Origin: Vitrella brassicaformis
Lineage: Eukaryota > Sar > Vitrellaceae
Reading direction: 5' to 3'
DNA length: 64,000 nucleotides
Assembly: GCA_001179505.1 (NCBI GenBank)
Contig: CDMY01000061.1
Span: forward strand, 1,733 to 65,732
Shown here: positions 50,751 through 62,098 of the stretch, piece by piece
Position numbering within the stretch: the first letter of the stretch is position 1
Layout of the letters: every line of letters starts with the position of its first letter
Notes under the pieces: generated by a model
Told to the model about the DNA's origin: nothing
The model's input: the letters and a program-made list of their open reading frames with translations, nothing else
Databases searched by the model: none
Translations under genes and position numbers: made by a program

Positions 50751-51199
50751 ATGAAGCTTGATGCGTCCAAGCTGCCTGCCTTGCTGCAGCAGCACATTCC
50801 AAAATGGAAGGTGCTGAGCGAGCCGACGCGGCTGCAGCGATCGTACGCATTCAAAGACTTCAACGAGGTGAGCCGACCGCAGCAGCATGCACAGCGAGCG
50901 GGACTTCCATTTGCAAGAGATCTGAGACTCATCCGGCATTCATGACATGAATCACATGTGTGTGCGTCGGTTCTCTGCTCGTGTGATGTCTGACTGCCGG
51001 TGCGGTGCAGGCGTGGGGCTTCATGTCGCGTGTGGCGCTTCACGCTGAGAAGGCCGACCACCACCCCAACTGGTACAACGTATACAACCGCGTGGATGTG
51101 GAACTGTCGACGCACGATGCGGGCGGCGTCACACAGAAGGACATCGACCTCGCCACCAAGATGGAGAAAATCGCACATGACATGGGGCAGGACAAGTGA
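50751..51199 (+). CDS. PCBD: Pterin-4a-carbinolamine dehydratase (PCD/DCoH)
   Basis: Dehydrates 4a-hydroxy-tetrahydrobiopterin during pterin cofactor recycling after aromatic amino acid hydroxylation. Two exons: 50751-50867 and 51011-51199, about 101 residues, the usual size. The conserved core is complete: [20 protein letters not shown], then [21 protein letters not shown] with the catalytic HHP and the later His (THD), then [17 protein letters not shown]. Only one intron. No targeting peptide, so cytosolic. Upstream in-frame codons (from about 50712) lack an ATG and are taken as 5' UTR. Confidence 0.93.
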
Positions 51200-51689
51200 A
51201 TGACGCAGAATGAATGAATGAATGAATGGGATGGGCGGGCTGGGGGGTCGACCAGAAAGGGTGAGGGTGGGTGTAATGCATGGTGATGCGGCTGCGCTCT
51301 GGGTGGGTGGGAGGGTGTACTAAGGCTTCTTTTCTCGTAAGGCAGGCCTAGGCAGGTAGTTAGCATTTTCTTAGTTGGCGTTCAGGCCAGATGCTAAGCG
51401 CCTTTTGTGACGACTTTTGTGTGTGCGTGTAAGATGATCGACGGCTCTCTGCAGACAGACACATGCAATGGATGCGGGCATGAGTCAACGACAGAGTCCG
51501 TGGAAAAAATGAGGGCCGCATACATACATATCAATTCAATTAGTCCAGTGAAAAAAGACAGATAATCACATTCATCCATTCGATCACCCCCCCACATCAT
51601 ATCATATACCCTCACACAACACAACACAACACAACACAACACACCGAACTCAGCTCTCAACCCCATATATAATGCGGTCAGCCAGCCAG
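51200..51689. other. Intergenic between convergent genes
   Basis: Contains (AATG)n just after the PCD stop, and an (ACACA)n run at about 51612-51642. No gene seen. Confidence 0.5.
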
Positions 51690-54600
51690 CTAGGGGTGCA
51701 GTGCCACCTGCATCTCGTGTGTCTGCACCTCACACACGTCCAGTGGCCGGAAGGACGCACCACCCAGGGCATGCCGCCCAACCCACTCCTTGATCTCCTG
51801 TGGGCTGCCCGCAGCCACCAGACCCATGGCTGATGAGGCCTCGATGGTCACTTGACCCTGGCTGCCTCGTCGCAAGCTCCTTTGCGGTGACGGCGAGTCG
51901 GACACCTGCACTCACTCATCCATGGGGGGGAGAGGGAGACAAGAGAGAGTCTGTGAGTGAATGTGTGAATGGCCGCGTCTCTTTGGCGGTGTCGTGCGTT
52001 GGTGCATGCCGATGGTTGAAAGTGGCTTGGGGTTCCCTCGGTCAGGTTGTCTGGCCTGGACAAGAGCACCCACATCTTGGCGCACACGTCATCGAACAGT
52101 TCACGGAGCGACGCGGGATCGCTGCAGCAGACCACGGCGAGACAAACAGGTATACGCAGTCGGTTTCACACACATCTGCACACACGTTGACTCATTGTCT
52201 GACCTCTGCTGCGGCTTTGGCAGCGATGCGAGCCGCTGCTTCCAAGCGCCGACAATCGTCTAAGCAGATAAGATACACACAGCCCGTTGCGCCACACCAC
52301 GCTTCACATGCATGCCTTTCCTTGTTGTCAAGCACCTGTCTAACGTCAGGGTCGGCGAGCACACTCGGCAGCATCCTCAGCCCCGAAGGACCACCAACGG
52401 GCGCCACAAACCCACCCATGGGCAACAGAGGGCCCTGCGGCACAGCCGCCTGCTGCTGCTGCTGTCTGGCCTTCCTGGTTGCCGTGGGACTGACGGACGA
52501 TGTGAGCCCCAGTGATGCCCGCGTGCTGTTTAGGTTGGGGGGCGGCGCGGCACCTGAGTGCTCTGCAACGCTGTGGCACCCTGCGTGACGTGACCGCGAC
52601 ACAGAGAGATGGATGCATGATCGATTACATGTGGCTTGGCTGTCGTGTACAGAACATACATGCGAGATGGAATTGGTGCATAAGTGGCAGGACGACCCGT
52701 GGAATGACTCCGAAGGGCGGGAGTGTGATCGCCGCCAGGCTGGCCATCGCCTCTGCCCCAAGCCGGGCCTCGGGCACCGCATCCACCGTCAGCCTACACG
52801 ATACGACCATCAACCAACACGACACCGTGGTGACCAGCAGCAACTGCGTCCCTCTTCCCTTGTCTGTCCTAACGTTGATTTCAGCAGGGGTGCGTGGGGG
52901 CTTCCCGTGGTTGCAGATGCCGTGACCTGCCCGCCCACGGCCCCCACAGGCAGCAAGACGCTCAAGCCCCTCCGCTGCGACCCCTGCAGACGGGGAATGC
53001 TCTGCGCGTCCAGCCCCACTGTGTGCTCGACTGTGCCGCCCTGCAGAGAAATCTCGTGCTTTTGTTGTTGCAGCTGCTGGGGGCTGGAGGGCGCCTTGCC
53101 TGCCCCTGCACGAGACAGCGGAAGGCTTGACAGGGGCAGCTTCGCCCAACCGCAGGCAATCTGGTGATAAATGAAGCTGGTGCATCATTGTGTGTGAATG
53201 CTAGTGTGGGCGAATGAGACTCGCCCACCTGAACGGGCAGCGGGGAGGAGCCGCCGTTGTGGTCTGCTGGCCTGTCAGGTGCTGGAGCTGCCGGGATGGC
53301 GGGCTTCAGGAGGTGCTTGACGACCCGCAGCGATGCTTCGAAGAGCAGCGAGCAGCAGTCGATGAGCCTCCTGTCCTCGCCGGTGGATGGCAGGTGGAGG
53401 ATGGCCATGCTGTCGTCAGTGCGGCCTGATGCGCCACTGCTGCGGAATGACCAAGTGTCGGGCGACTGCGGAGACACGCTCGCTCCGAACACGCAACTGC
53501 CACTCTGTCACAAACACACATCGCATACACATAACTAACATACATGCCCCCACGCATTGCATTGCATTGACAGGCGTGCCGTGCCGTGCCCCCCCACCTG
53601 GTATTGCCTGGTGTGCTCGTTGTACACGGTGATCCGCAGCTGTCTCCCGCAGACCTGCCACGTCCCATCGATGGGCTCCGCCACGGGCCGCCCTTCCACG
53701 TCTCGAAAGGGCGACGGTACGCCCCTCATGCTCTCCAGCACTAGCCCCACAAACACCCCCACATCCCGCCTCTTGGACTTCTCCTTGGGCTTGCCACGAC
53801 ACAAGCCGCGTCTCTCCGCTTTAGGGACAATGCGGTTGGGAAAGAGGTGTGTGTGGATGAGGGGGTGGGCCGTGAGGAGACCGCTGCTGTCCGAGGCGGC
53901 CGTGGGTGGCAGCGCTGAGGGGCGGGGGACGGCGGGAAGGCGGCGGAAATGAGGCGGCAGGCCGACCAGCGCCCCGACGTATGCGTCCAAACGGAGCCGG
54001 CGAGAGTGGCTGAATGAAGGGACGATCAGGATCCATCTATACATTCGTTCTGTCGTGTCTGTCTCTGTGGCGTGGCGCCAGAGCCCACCTAAATTTGAGG
54101 AGCGCGGCAGCGGTAGCCACATCTTGGACCGCCTCGGTGTCTCTGGCTTCCTCCTCTTGAATGAGGGACATGAACTCGTCTATGTCAACCGTCGCATTTC
54201 TGTCACGGTCGGCGGCGTTGAATATCGCCGATGTCTCCGCATCAGTGAGGGACACGTTGCACCGCTTCAGAGCGGTCGACAGCTCCTCGCGCGTCAGCCG
54301 ACCGTTCTTGTCCAGATCCGCTGCGTCAAACGCCTCCCGAGCCTGTTACACACACACACACACACACACACGAACGAGCATTCGATTGGCGCGCTTCTCT
54401 TTTCTCTTTAGCTGTGCTGTACCTGTTGGTAGAAGTCTTGGTCCTGTTTAAGTGCCTGCTGCACGTATGGGGTCATCAGTGCCCGAATCTCAGCGGCGTC
54501 GAGCCGTCCGTTGCCGTCCCGATCGGCCGCTGCGATGAGTCTCTCCACTTCCCATTGAGGCACCTCACAACCTGGACACGGCCCAAGCAAGCGTCTCGTG

Positions 54601-57600
54601 TGTGGATGAGTTAAGTCCGCCTTTCTGTGTCTCCCCCACCGAGGGATAGCAAGGCGAGGCGCAGCTCACTGCTGTCGATGGCGCCGTCATTGTTGGTATC
54701 AAAATGTCGAAAGACCACCCTGTGTATCTCTGCGTCCATCTGCTGCTCCAGCCGCAACTGGGCCGCCACACGCCGCAGGGTAAAGGCAAACTTCTCAGCT
54801 GGTACTTGATCACGACAGCCACCAGTTGTTCGACACAGGAAGGCCACGATCTCCGAGCAATCACTGAGATGGATCTCCGCCTTGTGGTGAGACGACAGTC
54901 GATGCAGCCCATCGGCTCTGAGCATTCTCTGCGGGGACGATGGCTGGCTTATGGCGTGCTGCTCGCAGGCCTCGAGCGTTCTTGCAAAAGACCAGCCATC
55001 AAAGTGCTGTGCCAGAGGCCGCAGAGCCCGCAGCGCATCCTCATAAGCGTCACGGAGGTACTGCTCGAACACAGCCAGGTCGATGTACCGATCGTATTCC
55101 GACCGGCCGTCTGCCGCACGACCGCCGATCTGCAGGAACGCCACTGCATCCTGCACCTTTCGCGTCGCCTCCTGGTCCACTCCCACCGAAATGCTGAAGT
55201 AAGACCTCAGAACTTCCTGAAGCTGGTCGGCTGCCATCATGCGGCTCGAGAGCGTCGCAGCTGCAGCTGCGTGTCTCTCCGGCGAGACTTCAGCCTGAAC
55301 CTGCATTTGGAAGGGTGCGATGGCACCTTCCACCGACGGCACCCTCGTCTTGATTTGTCGACACAGCCAGATGACGGCGGCCTGCCCCCGGACCTGCCAG
55401 TCTGGCTGTTCGCCGAAGTGTGGTGATGGGAGTGTATGAGCGGCGTCGGCAGGTTGGCGGGGCGGCGGGACAACTTGGAAGGGCGGGGAAGGGGTCCGGG
55501 GAGGTGCAGGGGGGAGGGATGAGGGAGCAGGCACGAGGGCGTCAAGCAGATGTGTGGAGATCCATCCAGAGCAGCTGGGATCCAGGTACCTGCAGCACGT
55601 GATGAGGGGGGGGGCGTGTTGAATGCTACCTTCTTGTCATTGCTCACTGCTGCATGGCACGGATCTCGAAGGCTTCGAAGTCGAATCCAAGCTCCATCCA
55701 CAAAGACGCAATCTCACGCCTACAGAAGTGACGACAACGCCTCAGGTCAGATAAGCAGCACACACGCAGATGGGGCCGCTGCGCTTACGTCATGAGTGCA
55801 TCTCCTGAGGGTGTCGCCATGCCTCTCCGTGCAGCCGTTTGGCCCATCGCCTGGCTCAACGTCATCTGGTCCTGCTCCAACAAATCTCGCTGCGCACTGA
55901 GGAGCAGTTCTCGCACGCCCCGCACTGTTTGGCTGGACATGACGCCCAGCAACCCAAACCCATCGCGGATGTCTGGTTGACGGAGGTGGGTGCCGAGGGC
56001 CTTCAGGTGCTTTGATGCAGCCGAGGCAATGGCGTCAGGGCCTTCACGGTCCGGCAGGAAGGCCGCCACGTCCGGTGACCGTCCGATGATTGCCTGGACG
56101 TGAGATTGGATCGCGTCGACAGGCATGGGGGGCTGAAACGAGGCCGTGAGAAGGCCATGCAGCTGTTTCAGGGAATAAGGGAGAGACAGGTTGGTCAGGA
56201 GTGCGTGAAGAGCAGCATAGGTAAGGGGCAGATCCAGTGCGCCTTGGAAGCCTTGCCATGTGACCGATGGCTGACCGAGGTCGCGGGCGTAGTCGAAGAA
56301 GCTCTGCGTCTCTTCCTTGCTGAAGGTGGAAGACAGTGGGCTCGCCCGCACGGCCTCCTCCAGAGTGCTTATATTCTTGAACAGCACTGCTGACGGCGAG
56401 CTCACGAGAGGCACCTGCAGCTGAAGTCGTCGCATTTTCATGGACGCCTCGAGTATCTGGAAAGGGAGCTCACAGCTCAGCGCGCGAACCGCAGCGTCGA
56501 TACCGGCAGTGTCAGGGCGGCCGTGTCTCTGTGTCGCCGAGGATTGGTCGAGCAGGGCCATGGTGAACAGGCCGGAAGCCACTTGCATGAGCGACTTCGT
56601 GTCGCTTGCAGAATCGCTCATCATGTCCCTTGTTGGATCGCTCAACAATGACTCGGTCATGCTCAACCAGCTGGTTCGAGTCAGCTCCCGAGATGGTCCC
56701 AAATGCACTCGAAGCCATTCACGCACCACTTCAGCACTGCTCTCCTCGCCGACCCGAGGGCTCATGCGGGAAGAGCTGAGCTGGGCGAGCTCAATCTCCC
56801 CTCTCAGCTTCGACACTGCAGTGTTGTTTGCAGCCAACAGACAGTCGCGAAGCGCCAAGGGAGACGCGGCACCAACCTTCGTCAGCAGATGGGCGACGAT
56901 AGGGCCCTCGAGGATTGCCGGGGTCCGCGTGCGTAAGAAGTCCATGAGGTCGGCTTCATTCCACTGTGCTGTCGCTTTCTCCTTCTCTGCCTCTTCACAT
57001 TCTTGACTGAACCGCCGAATAGCCGCCTCCTCTCTCTCCCCGTGGCGCCTTGCGTGAAGGATGAGTCTCATGCGCACAACCCACAGCACCGAAGAGCCAG
57101 CCAGAATACCCCCGAGAAGGATATCGGTGCCGACGTCTGGTAATGGGGCAGGAGGAACGGGTGTCGGGGGTATGGGTGGCTGGATCGCGGGAGGCGACGG
57201 CTCAGAAATAGGCGGTGGCTGCGGCTGTGGATGTGGCGGGACTTCCCTTTCTGGGGCGAGGTCGTGCAGTGCTTTTCGGAGCTCTCTGAGTGCGATAGTG
57301 TTGCTGCCGTCGCGATCGAGATACCCGAAGAGCTTCTGGCCACTGATCGACGACACACGTATCTCCCTGCACAGCCTCAGAAACTCCTCTCTGTCCAGCG
57401 TCCGGCTGCCGTTCTCATCAAGATGATCAAATGCACTCTTGACGCTGCCATAGCACTCGATGAGGCGCCCTCTGAACTCCTGCATGGCTTCTCTCCGTTC
57501 TGAGTCCTCGTCAGACTCAATGGCACTCAGTGATTGGACGTCGTCGGGGCTGCCGCTCATCGATGTGGATTGCTGCGGCGGCTGTGGTGCCGCCATCTCC

Positions 57601-60600
57601 TGCGGTGGCTGCACCCTTATCTGAGGGGCCGAGGGAGGGGGAGGGGCTAGTGCTTCCTGCCGCGGCTTGACAGCATCGGTGTCCAGTGGGGCTTGCTGTA
57701 AGAGGTCCATGACCTGCTCGAGAGTAATCACACCGTCCTGCTCTTCGTCAACGAGGATGAAGATAAGTCGAGCCACGACACTGCGAAGGTCTGCCTCGCT
57801 GGCCCCTTCCACGTCAACCAGGGCTTCCATGTCCATGAACAGCGACGACGCGTCCACCCCAACGGTTAACATCGCAAACGCCTGTGCCAGGAGGTTGGAG
57901 CTCAGGAGGGTGGTGGGGGTGACCTCTGCCCTCATGACCGTTGACAGCGCGTCCTCCAGGGCCGACATCACTCGGCTTCCGTAGTGCTCGTCGAGACACA
58001 GCGCGAAACGAGTGACGAGCTTGCCGTAGTCGACTCTCATCGCGATGGCCCAGTCAGGGTGTGACTGCGCAAAAGGGAGCATCACACGCTGATTGAAGAT
58101 GCGCAGGACGGCAGCAAAAGGCGTCGGAGCCGACAGAAGCCTTTCTCGTGACGACGCCCTCTCCGGCCGTTTCTTCCTAAGGGCAGTCTGCAGCTCGTCG
58201 GCTGTGATGCAGTTGTCCCTCTTGCTGTCGATGAGAGAGAACAGGGTCATGGCGTCACCAATGCTGATACCCATTAGCATCAAGCGATCGACCACGTCGC
58301 CCAAGCCAAGCTTTGTCCCAGTTGTCTTCGGGGGAGCGCCGCCGTATGTGGATGTTCGCACATGGGCACGCTCAGCGGCCTCGAATGCATCCCTTAGTGA
58401 GGCGTAGTGCTGCAGCACAAGGTCACGCAGCTTGTTGACCAGCGCTGCTCTCTCCTCCACTGAGGGCCTCCGTTCGAGGTCGAACGACGTCTCCGAGGAG
58501 AACGAGGACGCCCCTGCATCAACACAACACAGTAGACCAGAACAGGATTGTTGAATGATTGCTTACACTGGGCGCAGGCGATGAGATGTCGAGCTTGGTC
58601 TCTCGTCAGCTCTCCCTTGCCTTCAACATCCAGTGCTCTGAACACGGTACTGAAACAGCTGTCCGTCGTCCGTGCGAACACGTTGCAGCGCCTCAGCCAC
58701 CGATCAATTTCAGCCGAACTGACGGTAGCTGGCGATGTGTCGAGCGAATCAAAGGCCTTTTGGAGCGTGCCGAATCGGTCAAGCAGCCGACGCCGCAGAC
58801 AGACAATCACAGCCGACTCTACAGACAGAAGCAACAAATCAACCAACCAACATCGATGGCCTTCGCCCTATTTGGTCCATGTTGTTGTCGTGTTGTACCT
58901 TCACTCTTTGGATCAGGAAAGACAGCCTGCACTCTGCTGTGACTGTCCCCCTTCAGCTGCAAGTCTAGCAGGTCGTGTAACTCACCCCAGTCACCGATCG
59001 CCGCCCACCCAGCGTCAGCCGGGCGGTACACGTACGTATAGCGAGACGCTCTGCGGCCGCTATCGTCACCTCTTCGGCCGTTGGTTGGCACAGAGGCTGC
59101 CTTTGCTGATGCTATTTGGGTCTGGCGAGGCGCTGATCCGCCCGCGAGCGACTCGAACAGGTCATCTGCAGGGCTGGTCCCATGCGTGTCTATATGAAGC
59201 ATTTCAACCCGCACGCCCCACAGCTGCAGAGCGCGGGAGATGGTGGCTGGCGACACGGGAGAGCGGGGCTGTACGTCCGTTCCAGCATACAACATTCGAA
59301 ATGCCTCATCAAGGGAGAAGAAACGCACCAGAATGGCCTCTCTCAAAGCTTCCAACGCAGTGCCTGCGACGACGCCAGCAAGAAAGGCGCACCCGTAGTG
59401 TCTCTAGTCTATGATTGTGTGTCGCCAGACCTTGCGGCAGGATTGCTGACGTCCTGCGCATCGCTTGTACAAGCTGGTCGACTGTGACAAGTCCAGAGCG
59501 GGAGTCATCCAGGGCCGCCATCAGGTCGGCCACGTCCGCGTCTCCTCGCTTGAAGAGGGCAATGGAGAGTCGCTGGAGACCCTCAATGGGCATGGGATCA
59601 TCAACACCGTAGCCAAAGTCTGGTGGGTGGATGTCGACAAGGGAATGTGTGCAATGCATAGACACGGCGATCAGCCTGCATTCCTGACCTTGAGCGGTGC
59701 GTTCAAGTACCGAGGAGGGCTCGCTCGTGGTCAACGTGCTTAGCGAATACTTGAAGCGACGAAGGGAAGTGGCAGCGCTACCTGATCCGAGAGACGACGT
59801 CACACGACGTCAAGAGAATGTCGGCCTGAATCCGTTACCTTCTGAAATCCTATCGCCAGCCGCCTCCCTGTGGGCCCACAGGGCCCACCGCACCTCGTTC
59901 ACACTGACACTGCCCTCACTGCCCCGCTGCGCAAGAGCACTCCGCAGCGGCTCAAAGCATCGCGGGACAGCCTGTCGTCTCCTCATCTCACTCAGCAGGC
60001 TTATGACCGCCCAGCACAATGCATCACGGTCCCATTCTGCCTCTGGCACCTGATCGAGACTTGGGAAGTAGAGGTGTGGGAGCAAGCCCGACCACTGAGT
60101 GCCGTCAATCGGCGCAGACTGCACGCATGTGACAAGATGCCGGCGAGTGGTTGATGAATGCACCATGTACCTTTCTGCATCACTTACTGGTTGGAGTCTC
60201 GTTTTTGTCTGCAGGTGCTGCATGGCAGCCTCAATGGTGGGATGCCGCTGCAGGATGCGACGACGCAACCCCCGCAGCCAAGACACTCCTGGCGTTGTCA
60301 CACAGACAGACAGACAGACGATTGTGTCTCACGCGCAAGGGCGAGAGTGTGCGTGGGCCCACCTACCTTGTGAGTGTGTCATTATCCGTGTCTCGCGCAC
60401 CGGCGGGGCTTCGGCAGCTGCCTGTGCTGCGGGAGGCTCGGCCTTCACGGCCCTGCTAATGCCCCGTCGTAACTCATCGAAAGTCACAACACCGTTCTGC
60501 TTGACATCAAGCTCTCTGAAGAGGCTCGATGCCGCTGCATCGTCGATGTCTCTGTCGAGGTCCAATCGCTGGAGAGATCGGCAGAACTCTAGCCGCGTCA

Positions 60601-61544
60601 GCCTGTGGGCAGACGAGCGCCATGACATACGCATGGCATCATCTCTGTCTGGTTCATTCCCTTTCCTCTTTGACTCACCGGTCATCAAAGTTCTCATCCA
60701 TGCGAAGAAACGCCTTGTCGAGTGTGCCGAACCGACGCACAAGAACATCACGCAGCTCGACCAGAGACAGAGGAGGGGCTGCAGATGGCGGCTGAGGAGC
60801 AGCGACAGGCGAGACGGCAGCTGAGACTGCCGGCGTCTCTCTCGGACGAATGACCCCCTGCTGCTGTGCCATGGCTTGAGCCCTCTCAAACTGAGACGCC
60901 ATGTCCTGCTCGCCCCTCCCCCTCGCCGGCACATCATATTGTGGCTCCCCATCTCTGTCCCGGCCCTCGTCGTGACGATCCACCTCCCCAGCACGCCGAC
61001 GTGCCCCCACGTCCTCATAGCTCTGGGTGGCCTCCTTACGGAAGGTCATGGGCGCCTCAGGCATTGGGTGGTAGGGTTCAGATGGCTGTGTTGCGAGGGG
61101 CGGCGGGTGAAGCGGCATCTGATAAAGTGGCTGTTGTTGCTGTGCTGGATATGGCTGTTCGTCTGCTGCTGTGAGTGAGTATGTGGCCTGCGGGGAGTAG
61201 GGGGGCGGGGCGGGACCCATGGCTGGGGCAGCGTACGCGGTTGGGGAAGGGAGAGGGGCAGATGGAGGAACGGGCGGGGGCTGCGAGGGAGGGGGATAAA
61301 CCGAAGGCTGTATGAGAACAATGTAGAATGACGTTGATGTTGCATCGTGCTCACCACCGCTCACCTGCACATCGTGACGGCCTGGGTGGGCGGAGACCGG
61401 CCGTCCGTGTGTAGGGGGTGCGGGTCGACCATAAATCTCCCACATGTCCCCCTCGAGGTCCCCCTCGTCGGCTGAGTCGTCCCACACCTCCGCGATGTCC
61501 TCGGGGATGTCGTCCTCAAAATCGTTGTCATACTCACCGGACAT
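51690..61544 (-). CDS. Giant multi-EF-hand protein with C2-like C-terminal region
   Basis: Starts at the ATG at 61544 (MSGEYDNDFEDDIPEDIAEV). Exons high to low: 61365-61544, 60679-61307, 60367-60602, 59839-60288, 59431-59781, 58899-59363, 58567-58818, 55789-58513 (2.7 kb), 55647-55719, 54640-55589, 54423-54571, 54089-54342, 53598-54036, 53229-53504, then from 53160 down; borders below about 52960 are unresolved. The first 14 exons alone give about 2,470 residues. At least ten EF-hand loops are visible, e.g. LDVKQNGVVTFDEL (60.5 kb), LDENGSRTLDREEF and LDRDGSNTIALREL (57.4-57.3 kb), FDTNNDGAIDSSEL (54.7 kb), ADRDGNGRLDAAEI, ADLDKNGRLTREEL and DRDRNATVDIDEF (54.5-54.2 kb). The last four are canonical calcium loops; others lack ligands. 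A possible membrane helix (ILLGGILAGSSVLWVVRM, about 57.1 kb) follows a Pro-rich linker. After the EF-hands, RQLRITVYNEHTRQYQ, LLFEASLRVVKHLL and CGWAKLPL suggest a C2-type sandwich as in NPHP4/RPGRIP1 ciliary proteins (inference). One gene is assumed; a split is possible. Confidence 0.7.
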
Positions 61545-62098
61545 GCCGAGCCGGGACTACCAGAAGTATAACAGAGAAACAAGCCAAGCAGATCAGGGAA
61601 AGTCGTAGACGCTCTTTGAGACAAACACACCCAGATCACTTGACAGTCTCAGAAGTTTGACGTCCAAGGCAGCTGTTTCAGCGTCTCGTCACGAACACAC
61701 CTCGAAACACCCAAGGAACACCCTCTTTCTCCTGTGCGTAGAACACTTCATCAATGTTCTTGTTGTGTAACACTGTTGTGTAACTGTTGCCGCCAAACAG
61801 GTTAGTACCTGGATTTGGTGCTTGTTACCTGGATTCGCTGCTTGTTTTGCGGCTGCGAGCGGGGATCCAGATCCAGTTCAGCTCACTGCGTGGCACACTT
61901 TTGCCAGTGCCACAGCGGGTGACGTGGGGGCCGCCTGAGGGCCCCCACCCAGTCTCCAAGTCCGAGTCGGAAACGCACACGGGAGGACAGAACAGTTCTC
62001 AGGGGCCCACGGAGAACCCAGTCTCTTACCCAACAGTCTGTCTGGACCGCCGGCCACTGCAGTAAACGAAGTCTTCTGTAAGCAAGAGTCTCGAGTCG
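61545..62098. promoter_or_regulatory. Divergent spacer with tandem duplication
   Basis: Space between the EF-hand and DM10 gene starts. Holds a 20-base tandem duplication (61806-61825 and 61826-61845, two mismatches), a GTTGTGTAAC direct repeat near 61765-61785, and a TGCGAGC core at 61854-61860. No coding exon seen. Confidence 0.45.

Noticed and set aside
52625-53188. Long minus frame containing LLLVTTVSCWLMVVSCRL as a membrane protein
   Set aside because: The upper part is in another frame from the preceding exon (IACGWAK...). It probably holds a real 3' exon of the EF-hand gene below about 52,900, but the splice join could not be settled, so no membrane segment is claimed.
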